Assembly (NCBI GenBank): GCA_018398765.1
Contig: JAHBMJ010004979.1
Location: 36,311 to 75,521, forward strand
DNA length: 39,211 bases
Direction of reading: 5' to 3'
Origin: Chromera velia
Taxonomy: Eukaryota > Sar > Chromeraceae
The notes under the pieces were generated by a model, which was given only the letters and a program-made list of their open reading frames with translations, had not been told where the DNA came from and searched no databases. Shown one piece after another: positions 1 to 10,714 of this stretch; position 1 is the stretch's first letter, and each line of letters opens with the position of its first letter. The translations under genes and the position numbers were made by a program.

Positions 1-1008
1 CCCTAGCTCCCCCCCAATCAATCAACATCTGTTCCAGCTTACCGATGGTTGTGAGACGATGGTCACGTCCGCAATTCGAGAGGCGTCGACTACCTCGTAC
101 AAGGCGGCGGCGTCCTCTGTTGTGATTCGCTGGGTGTCATATGCTCTGGGGATCTGGAATGAGAATTTCCCCATTGCCAGAGGGCCCGTGTCTGAGCTGA
201 ACTTCAGACTGGAGCCATACAGAGCAGCGAAAGAGGCATTCGACGCGAGGGTTGACCTGCAGGTACAGACACAAGGGGGGAGAGAAAGGGGTGAAGAGAA
301 AACGTTCCTCAACGAACGAGACGAGAGGAAAAGCTGAAAAAGCACCAACATGAGCTCACCGAAGTGCATCCGAGAAGCTCATCACAACGGACAGATCCGA
401 GTAGAGAACCTCAAAGTCTCTCAGCCAGCTGACGACCTGGAAGGAAGGAAGGACAGGAAAGGGGAGGGGGAAAGAGAGGAAAAGAGGGAGGGAGCGGGTG
501 AGACGCGGAAGTCAGAAAGAAGAGAAATGGAAATAATTTGACGAAGAGAAGGGACACCAAACCGAGAGAGAGATCACTGCGGATATACAGAGCAACACAA
601 ACAGCACAACACAAAGAAAAGTAATTCGCTCCGCCGGAAGGGGAGTCCGAAAACAGGTATGGAGGGAAACTCTGAGCAAAAGCATGGAAACAGGACCAAA
701 GCAATTTCCAGGCTCATGAGTGTAAATTGCGATTTGATTTATTTGTCTACGCTCCCGACCTCCTGCCCCTCAACGCTGTTGAATTTCTTTTCGAGTTCCG
801 CCTCCAGATCGAGCACCTGCCTTCTCTTGTCGTTGTTCTCCCAATCCATCGACAAGCCGGACTCTCGCAGACCCACGGACACTGTCACGGTGTCTGACTT
901 CACCCTAAAGTATCTGCAGCAGTAGCAGTTGCAAGAAAGTATTCATGCAATCAATTCGATCCAACACACGTGTCACGCCCCCAAACATTCCTGAGGGAAG
1001 GTCAACAA

Positions 1009-1046
<38 letters not shown>

Positions 1047-4000
1047 ACACACACCTATCTGACTGCCTGACTGACTGACTTGAGTTGGACGTCGTTGAAG
1101 ATGTCGACTTCCGATCCCTCCTGGTAGAAGGTTCGGGTCGCATAGTTCGTGCGCAAACGGGCTATACCGACCCCTGAAAGTACCCACAGGCCAACAAACA
1201 AGACAACGACAACGACATTAAACCATTGTCTCACAAACACCTGGGAGTAGAAATTTATGGCTCTCGCGATGAACCTTTCCGGTCTTATCGCTTCTCCCAG
1301 CTTCTGCAATTTCTTGCTTTTCTTCGCCTTCTCCCCTTTCTTCGGACTAGCCACACTGTCCCCCACAATCTGTGGGTCTGTTCCATTGGCTGAATTTTGT
1401 TTTGGGCTCCTATGTTGTCCGATCTCGGGCTCTTCTTCGATCTCTCCCCTCTCTGCCGCATCTCCGGTTGTCTGCTTTTGGTTTTTTCTTTGCAGAGTGA
1501 ACAGAAACTCGCACTTGCCCGCTTTCCTCTGGTTTGAATGGACGACCATCCAGGGGACGAGGAAGACGAAACTCGAAAGGAACTGAAAGGGAATCGCCAC
1601 GACCGCATACACACACATTCTCGAAATCGCAGGCACAGTGCTCGCAGCCCCCAGTGCAAACACAATCTCGTTGATGAGTGACGTCACCAGAATCGCGGGA
1701 CTCGCATTGCGCACTGCCTTGAGCACAATGTCTCTAGACCCCCGCCGCTCTTCAGATCGAGCCTCACGGAGGTATTCAGACAACAGTGTGAACACGTCAT
1801 CGACCCCAAATCCCAACAATACATACAACGAGATATACGTGACAGGAGCAAATTTGATCCCTGCCGCCACACAGATGCCCACTGCAACCACCACCCCAAG
1901 AGAAGTTCCGACCAGTCCCAGAATTGCAAGTGATCCTAGCGAGTCCTCTGGAGCTTCTATGGACAGATGGCCAATCAAACAGAAGAGTGCAAGAGAGGCC
2001 ATGGAAATGAAGATGAAGGGGGTAACGTTGTCCAGAGATTCGATCAAATGATCGTTCCCGTCTCTGAAGGTTTGCACCCGGATGTACAGATCTTCCCCCC
2101 CCACTCCCCATTCTTCGTTTTTCTTTGCGTTGAGATCTTTGGATACTTTCTCCTCCCACAAAAGGGCATCCTCGAGAAGTTCGCTTCTATACATGTCGGT
2201 CCTATTCAAAGTGGGGCCTCTGACAAAGTACTCGAACTTCGCCACTCTGGCAGCACTGCATCAGATGCCCTCGATCGAATGAAGGGAAAAGGAATTAATT
2301 CAGAAGGGAATGAACATGCATGATGAATTTGGGGCACAGGCATGCATTGTTTCTTGAAGGGCCCACAGCCCGAGAGCGCGTTCTGTCCCTAAATGGGCCA
2401 TGCAGCCCCACTTTTGCCATGATGTTTTTTTCTACAGACAGACGTACTCGATCTCGGACGGGAACAACCATGCAGAGCTGAGTGGTTCGAGTGACATGAA
2501 AGCAACAAGTGAAGCTAGGGGCCCAAGAATTTAACTCAGGAATGTCAGCCAGAGTTCGCCTTTTAGGAGCAGTGTGCCCGGTGAATGAAACAGCTTTCTG
2601 GTCTTACTTTCCTTCCCTCTCTTGTCCTTATTTGCAGACTTTTCTTCCCCCGTTTGTCCATGAAAATCTAGATCATACATCTGAGTCATCGAACTAATCA
2701 GGATGAATACTTGCAGCACCCCCACTCATTCGCTCATTCATTCTTTCATCCATCCATTCATCCATTCACCGGTTGCTAGCTGGAATCAGTGGACCTGCAC
2801 TCACGCCCCCCCCTTCGATGCACCCACCCACCCACCCACCTGATGTTGTGAGTGACACCGCCGAGCCCCAAACTTGCAACAGACGGCTCCTCCCCCCACA
2901 AGTTCCGAGAGCTCTGGTCGTTCACTAACGACAGAAGGGCGGCGTCCGACATCGCATAGGGCAGAACGGGAAAGGTGGGGATGCCCCTCTTGAAGCATAC
3001 CCCCTCAATGATCTGGAGGCAGAGGTCCGTGTAGTTGTTTCCCTCTGAGTCCAGTGCTGTCAGGTTGGTGTCTATGTTCATCACGATTCGCAGGGCCTCG
3101 ACCGTCAGCAGAGAGCCGTCAGGAGAGCTCTCATTGAGCACAACCACGGTCTGCGGACGCAACGGCTCGGCCTCCCAGAGCCTCAGGAATTCGTTCTCCT
3201 CCTTCAGGGGCCGCAAAAAGGAGGGGATCCTGCGAATCGAAGATGTGCGCGGGTGCATGAAGAAAGATGCACGGAGACTTCTTATCAAGTGGAAAGATTT
3301 TCCGAGAATTTCTGAAGTCACAAAAGCAGGCAGGCAGGCAGGCTTGCAGGCACGCAACACCACTTTGTTTCACTTAAGTATCTCACTTGTTGAGAAGCAA
3401 TAAGGCAAAAAGAACAGGCAAGAGACACAAAGGACAGGCAGGCAGACCTTGCGACAGTCATGCCGGTTTCGCAAATGGAATATCCATCAGAAGACTCCTT
3501 CAATAATCAACTGTCTGTTTGTCTGTCTGTCAGAGTTTCCTTCTACCCCGTCAGAGTTTCCTTCTACCCCGTCAGAGTTTCCTTCTACCCCGTCAGAGTT
3601 TCCTTTCTACCCCGTCAGAGTTTCCTTCTACCCCGTCAGAGTTTCCTTCTACCCCGTTAGAGTTTCCTTCTACCCCGTCAGAGTTTCCTTCTACCCTGAC
3701 GGGGTAGAAAGGAAACTAAGGAAACTCTGACGGGGTAGAAGGAAACTCTGACGGGGTAGAAGGAAACTCTGACGGGGTAAAAGGAAACTCTGACGGGGTA
3801 GAAAGGAAACTCTGACAGGGTAGAAGGAAACTCTGACGGGGTAGAAGGAAACTCTGACGGGGTAGAAAGGAAACACTGACGGGGTATAGAAGGAAACTCT
3901 GACGGGGTATAGAAGGAAACTCTGACGGGGTAGAAAGAAACTCTGACGGGGTAGAAGGAAAACTCTGACGGGGTAGAAGGAAACTCTGACGGGGTAGAAA

Positions 4001-6598
4001 GGAAACTCTGACGGGGTAGAAAGGAAACTCTGACGGGGTAGAAGGAAACTCTGACGGGGTAGAAAAGAAACTCTGACGGGGTAGAAGGAAACTCTGACGG
4101 GGTAGAAGAAAACTCTGACGGGGTAGAAGGAAACTCTGACGGGGTAGAAGGAAACTCTGACGGAGCAGAAGGAAACTCTGACGGGGTAGAAGGAAACACT
4201 GACGGGGTAGAAGGAAACTCTGACGGGGTAGAAGGAAACTCTGACGGGGTAGAACGGGGTAGAAGGAAACTCTAACGGGGTAGAAGGAAACTCTGACGGG
4301 GTAGAAGGAAACTCTGACGGGGTAGAAAGGAAACTCTGACGGGGTAGAAGGAAACTCTGACGGGGTAGAAGGAAACTCTGACGGGGTAGAAGGAAACTCT
4401 GACGGGGTAGAAAGGAAACTCTGACGGGGTAGAAGGAAATTCTGACGGGATAGAAGGAAACTCTGACGGGGTAGAAGGAAACTCTGACGGGGTAGAAGGA
4501 AACTCTGACGGGGTAGAACGGGGTAGAAGGAAAATCTGACGGGGAAGAAGGAAACTCTGATGGGGTAGAAGGAAACTCTGACGGGGTAGAAAGGAAACTC
4601 TGACGGGGTAGAACGGGGTAGAAGGAAACTCTGACGGGGTAGAAGGAAACTCTGACGGGGTAGAAGGAAACTCTGACGGGGTATAGAAGGAAACTCTGAC
4701 GGGGTAGAAAACAACTCTGACGGGGTAGAAGGAAACTCTGACGGGGTAGAAGGAAACTCTGAGGGGGTAGAAGGAAACTCTGACGGGGTAGAAGGAAACT
4801 CTGACGGGGTAGAAGGAAACTCTGACGGGGTAGAAGGAAACTCCGCAAAAAGGAGGGGATCCTGCGAATCGAAAGAAGGAAACTCTGACGGGGTAGAAGG
4901 AAACTCTGACAGGGTAGAAGGAAACTCTGACGGGGTAGAAGGAAACTCTGACGGGGTAGAAGGAAACTCTGACGGGGTAGAAGGAAACTCTGACGGGGTA
5001 GAAGGAAACTCTGACGCGGAAGGAGGAAACTCTGACGGGGTAGAACGGGGTAGAAGGAAACTCTGACGGGTCAAAAGGAAACTCTGGGGGCGTAGAAGGA
5101 AAAACGCTGACGGGGTAGAAGGAAACTCTGACGGGGTAGAAGGAAACTCTGACGGAGTAGAAGGAAACTCTGACGGGGTAGAAGGAAACTCTGACGGGGT
5201 AGAAGGAAAATCTGACGGGGTAGTAGGAAACTCTGACAGGGTAGAAGGAAATTCTGACGGGGTAGAAGGAAACTCTGACGGAGTAGAAGGAAACTCTGAC
5301 GGGGTAGAAGGAAACTCTGACGGGGTAGAAGGAAACTCTGACGGGGTAGAAGGAAACTCTGACGGGGTAGAAGGAAACTCTGACGGGGGTAGAAGGAACC
5401 TCTGACGGGGTAGAAGGAAATTCTGACGGGGTAGAAGGAAACTCTGACGGGGTAGAAGGAAACTCTGACGGGGTAGCAAAAACCTCTGACGGGGTAGAAG
5501 GAAACTCTGACGGGGTAGAAGGAAACTCTGACGGGGTAGAAGGAAACTCTGACGGGGTAGAAAACAACTCTGACGGGGTAGAAGGAAACTCTGACGGGGT
5601 AGAAAGAAAATCTGACGGGGTAGAAGGAAACTCTGACGGGGTAGAAAAAAAACTCTGACGGGGTAGACAGGAAACTCTGACGGGGTAGAAAACAACTCTG
5701 ACGGGGTAGAAGGAAACTCTGACGGGGTAGAAGGAAACTCTGACGGGGTAGAACGGGGTAGAAAGAAACTCTGACGGGGTAGAAGGAAACTCTGACAGGG
5801 TAGAACACAACTCTGACGGGGTAGAAGGAAACTCTGACGGGGTAGAAGGAAACTCTGAGGGGGTAGAAGGAAACTCTGGGGGGGTAGAAGGAAACTCTGA
5901 CGGGGTAGAAGGAAACTCTGACGGGGTAGAAGGAAACTCTGACGGAGTAGAAGGAAACTCTGACGGGGTAAAAGGAAACTCTGACGGGGTAGAACGGGGT
6001 AGAAGGAAACTCTGACGGGATAGAAGGAAACTCTGACGGGGTAGAAGGAAACTCTGGGGGGGTAGAAGGAAACTCTGACGGGGTAGAAGGAAACTCTGAC
6101 GGAGTAGAAGGAAACTCTGACGGGGTAGAACGGGGTAGAAGGAAACTCTGAGGGGGCAGAAGGAAACTCTGACGGGGTAGAAGGAAACTCTGACGGGGTA
6201 GAAGGAAACTCTGACGGGGTAGAAGGAAACTCTGTCTGGCTGTCTGTTTGTCTGTTTGCCTGTTTGCCTATTTGTCTGTTTGTCTGTTTGTCTGTCTGTC
6301 TCTCTTCTGTCTGTCTGCCTTTCTGCCTGTCCTTCTGGCTGTGTGTCTTTCTGTCTGTCTGTCTGTCTGCGTGCCTGCCTGCTTTGTTGTTTTCTGAGTT
6401 TTCTTGACCGACCGACCATTCTTCGTCTGGGTTCATATGGGTATTCCACAGGAGCGCGGCGGGAACGACAAACACCGTTGCGAGCAGAATCTGCAAGCGT
6501 GCGTCAGAAGTGATGCGCATCTTCGGACATTCATGGACCTTCGGACATTCGCCAAAACCACACACACATCTTCAGTCCTATGAAAGAACCCGGCCATT

Positions 6599-6642
<44 letters not shown>

Positions 6643-7038
6643 CATGCAAGCATGCGGGTTGCCGTGTCCTCGAGGCGAAGAGATTTCTTCCCAAGTTGCG
6701 AGGGTTCGAATGCGAAATCAGGGAGTCAGTAGAAAGCAGCTTTCCATGTGGAAGGTCCTAGCTGCACGTGCGGGTGAAAAAAAGGGTGTTGCTTTGTCAG
6801 CAATGCAACAGCTATATAGGAGCAACACATGAGCATTCGAGTGCCGCACAAGTCAAAAGCTAATGCGCATGAGTGAAAATTCCAACTTGTACAGAGAACA
6901 GACCCATCCGAAAATCCACAGGAAGGGCAGCCTGGTAGTTCCTTTCGCCACAAACTCGCAGCCGTCCTGAATGAAATCATCGAATTTCTGATGGCACCAC
7001 TGCCACCCTTTCAGTACTTTCTTGAAGAAGTTTGACAT
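1..7038 (-). CDS. Patched-like sterol-sensing-domain membrane protein (partial, 7 exons)
   Basis: Exons, in transcript order: 7038-6904, 6490-6417, 3229-2840, 2255-1080, 913-760, 436-360 and 256-43. A GTAAGC donor at 42-41 shows that the gene continues beyond the left edge. All phases chain, giving about 740 residues so far. The first TM helix (about 37-58) is completed across the exon 1/2 junction. Exon 3 encodes the Patched-type first loop, with a DGSLLT motif and paired cysteines. Exon 4 carries the sterol-sensing domain (about 277-440), with the RND/Patched signature GFGVDD near 348-353, a charged linker, and a seventh TM near 545-564. Exon 6 has the SWLRDF segment typical of the second loop. 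The family (Patched, NPC1-like, PTR) moves sterols or lipids across membranes by proton- or sodium-driven RND transport; the substrate here is unknown. The start is the first ATG in the open frame of exon 1. Exon 5's donor could instead be one of two other in-phase GTs. Intron 2 is 3.2 kb and mostly minisatellite. Confidence 0.85.
1008..1056. repeat. (AC)n microsatellite
   Basis: A nearly pure AC dinucleotide run lies in the intron after the sterol-sensing-domain exon, just downstream of that exon's GTCAGT donor. It is a simple repeat with no coding content. Confidence 0.9.
3531..6233. repeat. 21-bp minisatellite array, about 128 units, inside a Patched-gene intron
   Basis: The unit on the + strand is close to GAAACTCTGACGGGGTAGAAG, with point variants and occasional 1-bp or 10-bp indels such as an extra ACGGGGTAGA. 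Roughly 8 units at 3531-3697 run in the opposite orientation, and about 120 units at 3699-6233 run forward; they meet head-to-head at about 3698. The array sits between TCTG-rich microsatellites (3510-3530 and 6234-6395). Because 21 is a multiple of three and the unit has no stop on the minus strand in any frame, it gives long minus-strand open frames with heptads such as FPSTPSE, LLPRQSF and FYPVRVS. I treat these as artefacts. A 31-bp copy of the neighbouring exon boundary is embedded at 4843-4873. Confidence 0.95.
4843..4873 (-). other. 31-bp copy of the exon 3 splice-acceptor junction inside the minisatellite
   Basis: Positions 4843-4873 are identical to 3211-3241, which span the end of intron 2 and the first bases of exon 3 of the Patched-like gene (minus strand, TTCGCAG followed by GATCC). 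The copy has the same orientation as the original and is flanked on both sides by minisatellite units. In transcript order it comes before the real acceptor, so it is a potential decoy 3' splice site. Confidence 0.9.
6234..6395. repeat. TCTG/TTTG-rich microsatellite
   Basis: A degenerate tract of TCTG, TTTG and CCTG tetramers directly adjoins the right end of the minisatellite, still inside intron 2. A short matching tract (3510-3530) adjoins the left end, so the array appears to have expanded within an older tetranucleotide repeat. Confidence 0.85.
6603..6642. repeat. (AT)n(AC)n microsatellite
   Basis: An AT dinucleotide run is followed by an AC run in intron 1 of the Patched-like gene. No other signal is seen here. 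Confidence 0.9.
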
Positions 7039-7757
7039 TTATGCCTCCTGTTTCTTCTGCGGTATAGGGCTCAAATGTAGGAAAAGAGAGGGGGAGCGGC
7101 GTGCGAGGTGATTCTTCTGCGCTGGTACATAAATTTGGTGGCCTTACTCACGCAGATAAAGAGACAACAGGTCCAAATGCAGTGGTCACTGCCAGGTCAA
7201 CCAGTACATAGAAGGTGGCCGAACAAAATCAGACAGGCCCCTGTCCCTCGGCTGTGACGCATCTACGACAGCAATGCGCTACCTTGAGTTCATGTACGTC
7301 AATCGACTCGAGAACACTGAACGAAAAAAGTGTCTGACCTTAATTTTCTGACAGGTGATTCAATTTGTCGATCGACCTGCGCCTTTATCCGGCCAAAAAA
7401 AAACCGCGGGCCGTGCGCGCGTATCGCGAAGGCACTATGGCGCCCATGCATGCATGCAGGCTTATATTGCAGGCTTGCATGCATGCAGGAGACGCTAAAG
7501 AGATGCAAGAGACGCGGGTGGCGCGACAACATGCACTGCACAACGGCGCGGCTTGAAATGGCTTGTATGAACGGCCAATCAAGGTGGATATTCAGAAACG
7601 CGACTAGCTCCAAAGTTTCTCACTTATATCGATATATGAGACATCGACGGCATGAGGGCACACTTTCTGAACCATGCTGGTTTGGTGTCGATGCAGCGTC
7701 ACTTGAGATGGGTCTATCTTTCTCAGGTTTCTTTCAGCTGATCTGATTTCCTGTCAG
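7039..7757. promoter_or_regulatory. divergent intergenic region with TGCATGCA motifs
   Basis: This gap separates the start of the Patched-like gene (minus) from the first candidate exon of the large + strand gene. Two close copies of GCATGCATGCAGG lie at about 7447-7490. TGCATGC-type sites are known promoter or AP2-factor motifs in apicomplexans; their role here is inference. No TATA box or convincing coding exon was found, and the short open frames here look fortuitous. The 5' end of the + strand gene may also lie in this stretch. Confidence 0.45.
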
Positions 7758-10678
7758 AGGTCTGGAAGGAAGGAAGCAAGGCAGGAAGCGCCTATTGAAT
7801 AGTGAGGCTCTGTTCGGCTACTTGTGCCTGTATTTCTTTTGGGAGAATGCCTGCCTGGTAAGCTGCCTAGCTAGCCGCATTTCCTTTGTGCATCGTTTTA
7901 CGGCCGGGCTTAGAGACTACCCTTCCTTTTCTCCTGATCAAGCACCACCACGTGAAGGGAGGACTCGGAGCCTTGCATGAGCCTGGGTTGCACGAACGGC
8001 AGACGCCGTGTCCTCTGCCTTTCCCTCCCCCCCTGTTCCTTTCTCCCTACATTTCCTCACCTTGCCTGGGCTGCTCTTGCAGGACAAAGCGGCCCTCCTG
8101 TCTGACTGCTTCGACAGGCAGACTGAAGGACACTCACGCGGATTGAGACTACTGACTTCAGACGCCCACGTGCAAACGACAAAGAAGGTTAAACTGCAAG
8201 CACAGGAAAGCAGCAGTATTGACTTGAGAAAATAATTGACATCGTAGGGCAAACCCCAATCGTCCAGAAAATTGTAGAGGAAAGAGGGAAAGAAAGCTCC
8301 AGAGTCCGTATGGAGAGACGGGGTCTCGTCTCGGGGGGTGATGCAGAGTGGTGGCTGGAGCAGGGGGACCAGTCAAGTCCGATCGGAGCATGGGGGGGAG
8401 AGAGGTCTCTTCCCTCTGCTTCAGGAAGGTTACATGCAGAAGGAGACGGGGGGGCAGGTGTGAGGGGGGGAGAGGTTCCACTGGAGACAGAGACGCCTGC
8501 GTATCCCCCCCCTCTCGGGGGCTCGTCTCGCTCTCCCGAGGGTGCTCCGCTTGATCTGGAAGGCCTCTACCACTCCAAGATCGCACACACACGGAATTTA
8601 GTGGAGGACCTACGGCAGGGGTTTCGTGAGGCAGAAAGGTTCAAGGAGGTCTTCGAGAGTCTGCAGACGGAGGCGGAGGCGCAGCGAAGAGAAATGGACA
8701 GAAAGGTGGGGTCAGAAGAGAAAAGAAAAGAAACATGCGTTGATATAAGGAAGGGATGAGTAAGGCAGGGGAGGGAGAGGGATGCGGCCGGCAGTTGAAA
8801 AGAAGGGAAGGGGTGCATGCATGCTCGTTCTCTTGAACCGTTTCTGTTTCCCACCTCATTCGGTCATCCTTCCCCATTTTTTCTTTCCTTTTGATTCCTT
8901 TCCTTCTTTTCCTACCTTCTTTCCTTTCCTTCTGTTCTTTCCTCCTTCCCTGTTCTTTCTTTTCTTTTTTTTTCTTCTTTCCTTTCTTTCGCTTTGTTTT
9001 TTTTTGTTGCATTCATTATTTGTTTCTTCTTTCATTGCTGCTTACTTATTGCCCTTCAAAGAATCCAGCTACTGCTGCTGCTGCCGTGTCCACCCTGTGC
9101 AATGCAATGATGATCTATCTGCATGCATGAACATTCTATCGATCAGGTCGAGATGATGACGGCAGGGGGCATCGAGAGGGTCCGAGGGGCTTTCTTGTTG
9201 TTCCACAGAGCCATGGCGGTAGAACAAGACAAGGCAGAGGAGAGAATTGCGGTACGTGGGTCTCTCTCTGACTGTGACAAACGGGGAGAGAAAAAGAGAG
9301 AGAACAAAAAAGAAACTGCAGCCATTGTTTGACAACCTTTTTTCTCAAGAACGAAGAAGGCCGCTATGCGGTCAAGAAGCGCGTGATGCATTTCGCTTTT
9401 ATTTGGGACTTCCTCCCGGTCCTCTTTCCCCGCTGCCGTTTCTTTGCTCATCTTGTGTGTATTGACTCTCTCTCTCCTTCCCTTCCGTTTTTCTCTCTTC
9501 CTTCGTTTTTCCCTCCCTTGCGTTTCTTCGTGCCGTTGCGCGCTCGCTCCTCTTTCCTTTCTTGCCCCGCCCCCCCCCTCCCGACCCTCCAGGGCCTTTT
9601 GATTTCCCTCTTTCTTTTTTTCTTTCTGGTACTCGAACTTTCTCGCCGAATCTTTTTTTTTGCTGTTGGATCGCAGGACGCCCTGCACATGACCCGAAGA
9701 CAGCTGACGGCACTCCACAGGGCGGTGGACGACGTGAGGTCCCTCTGTGGCCGTATCGGGAGTCAGTCAGTCTTGTCTGTCTGTCTGTCTGTCTGTCTAT
9801 CTGTCCGTCTGTCTATCTGTCTGTCTGTGTATGTGTGTCTGTCTGCCTGTGTATGTGTGCCTGTCTGGAAAGGAAAGGAAGAAGGAAAAAGAACATACGG
9901 TCTGTCTGCCTGTCTGTCTGTCTGTCTATCTGTCTGCCTGTGTATGTGTGTCTGTCTGGAAAGGAAAGGAAGAAGGAAAAAGAACATACGGTCTGTCTGT
10001 CTGTCTGTCTGTCTGCCTGTGTATGTGTGTCTGTCTGGAAAGGAAAGGAAGAAGGAAAAAGAACATACGGTCTGTCTGTCTGTCTGTCTGTCTGTCTGTG
10101 TGTTCATGAAGAAAAGAAGGGAGAAGAAGAAACATATAGTCTGTCTGTCTGTGGGGGGAAATGCAGGTGCAGGCACGACGGGGGGGAATGGGGGAGGGTG
10201 GAATCGTTTTGGTCCTTTTCCTTCCGTCATCCTTTTCTTTTCATTCTGCACATTACGATCTTTTTGAATTTCTGCAAAGGCTTGTATGATTCCGTGTAAG
10301 TTGCTGAAACGAATTATTTTTCACTCAGTTAGACGCTCTGCGCCAGAGACCTGTTTTGCATTGACTGTTCGTGCCTGCATTTCATTCTGTCTGTCTGTGC
10401 AGGTCCAGAGGATTACATCTTCTCCCATGCGGAGGTCCTCTCGGTCGGTCGGTCTGCATGTGTGCCTGCCAGAGAAGGCTCGCGGGATGCGTGTTTGTAT
10501 CAAAACAAGCGTGTTAGGTGAGGGAGCTAGAGTGCGAACGTTCCGGGGGCCTCTGGTGAAATCAGGTGCAAAGGCAGGTCGAAATAGGCACTCAAAATCG
10601 CCCACACGTTTTCGCTCTTTGTCTCTACCTCGATCTGCACAAGGACGTGTATGTGAGTGTGTGCATGTGTGTGTGTGT

Positions 10679-10714
<36 letters not shown>

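Noticed and set aside
3678..6565. Minus-strand open frames of up to 949 codons with heptads such as FPSTPSE/LLPRQSF/FYPVRVS
   Set aside because: They follow from a 21-bp stop-free unit, exist in all three minus frames and jump frames at indels. Phase-matched exons splice cleanly around the array.
7330..7746. 138-codon + strand open frame upstream of the large gene
   Set aside because: Cysteine/histidine-rich, no splice or family support, and it overlaps TGCATGCA-rich promoter-like sequence.
9763..10251. Long frames rich in CLSVCLSV or DRQTDRQT, also at 26.2-26.6 kb and 38.9-39.2 kb
   Set aside because: Direct translation of TCTG/CAGA microsatellites.
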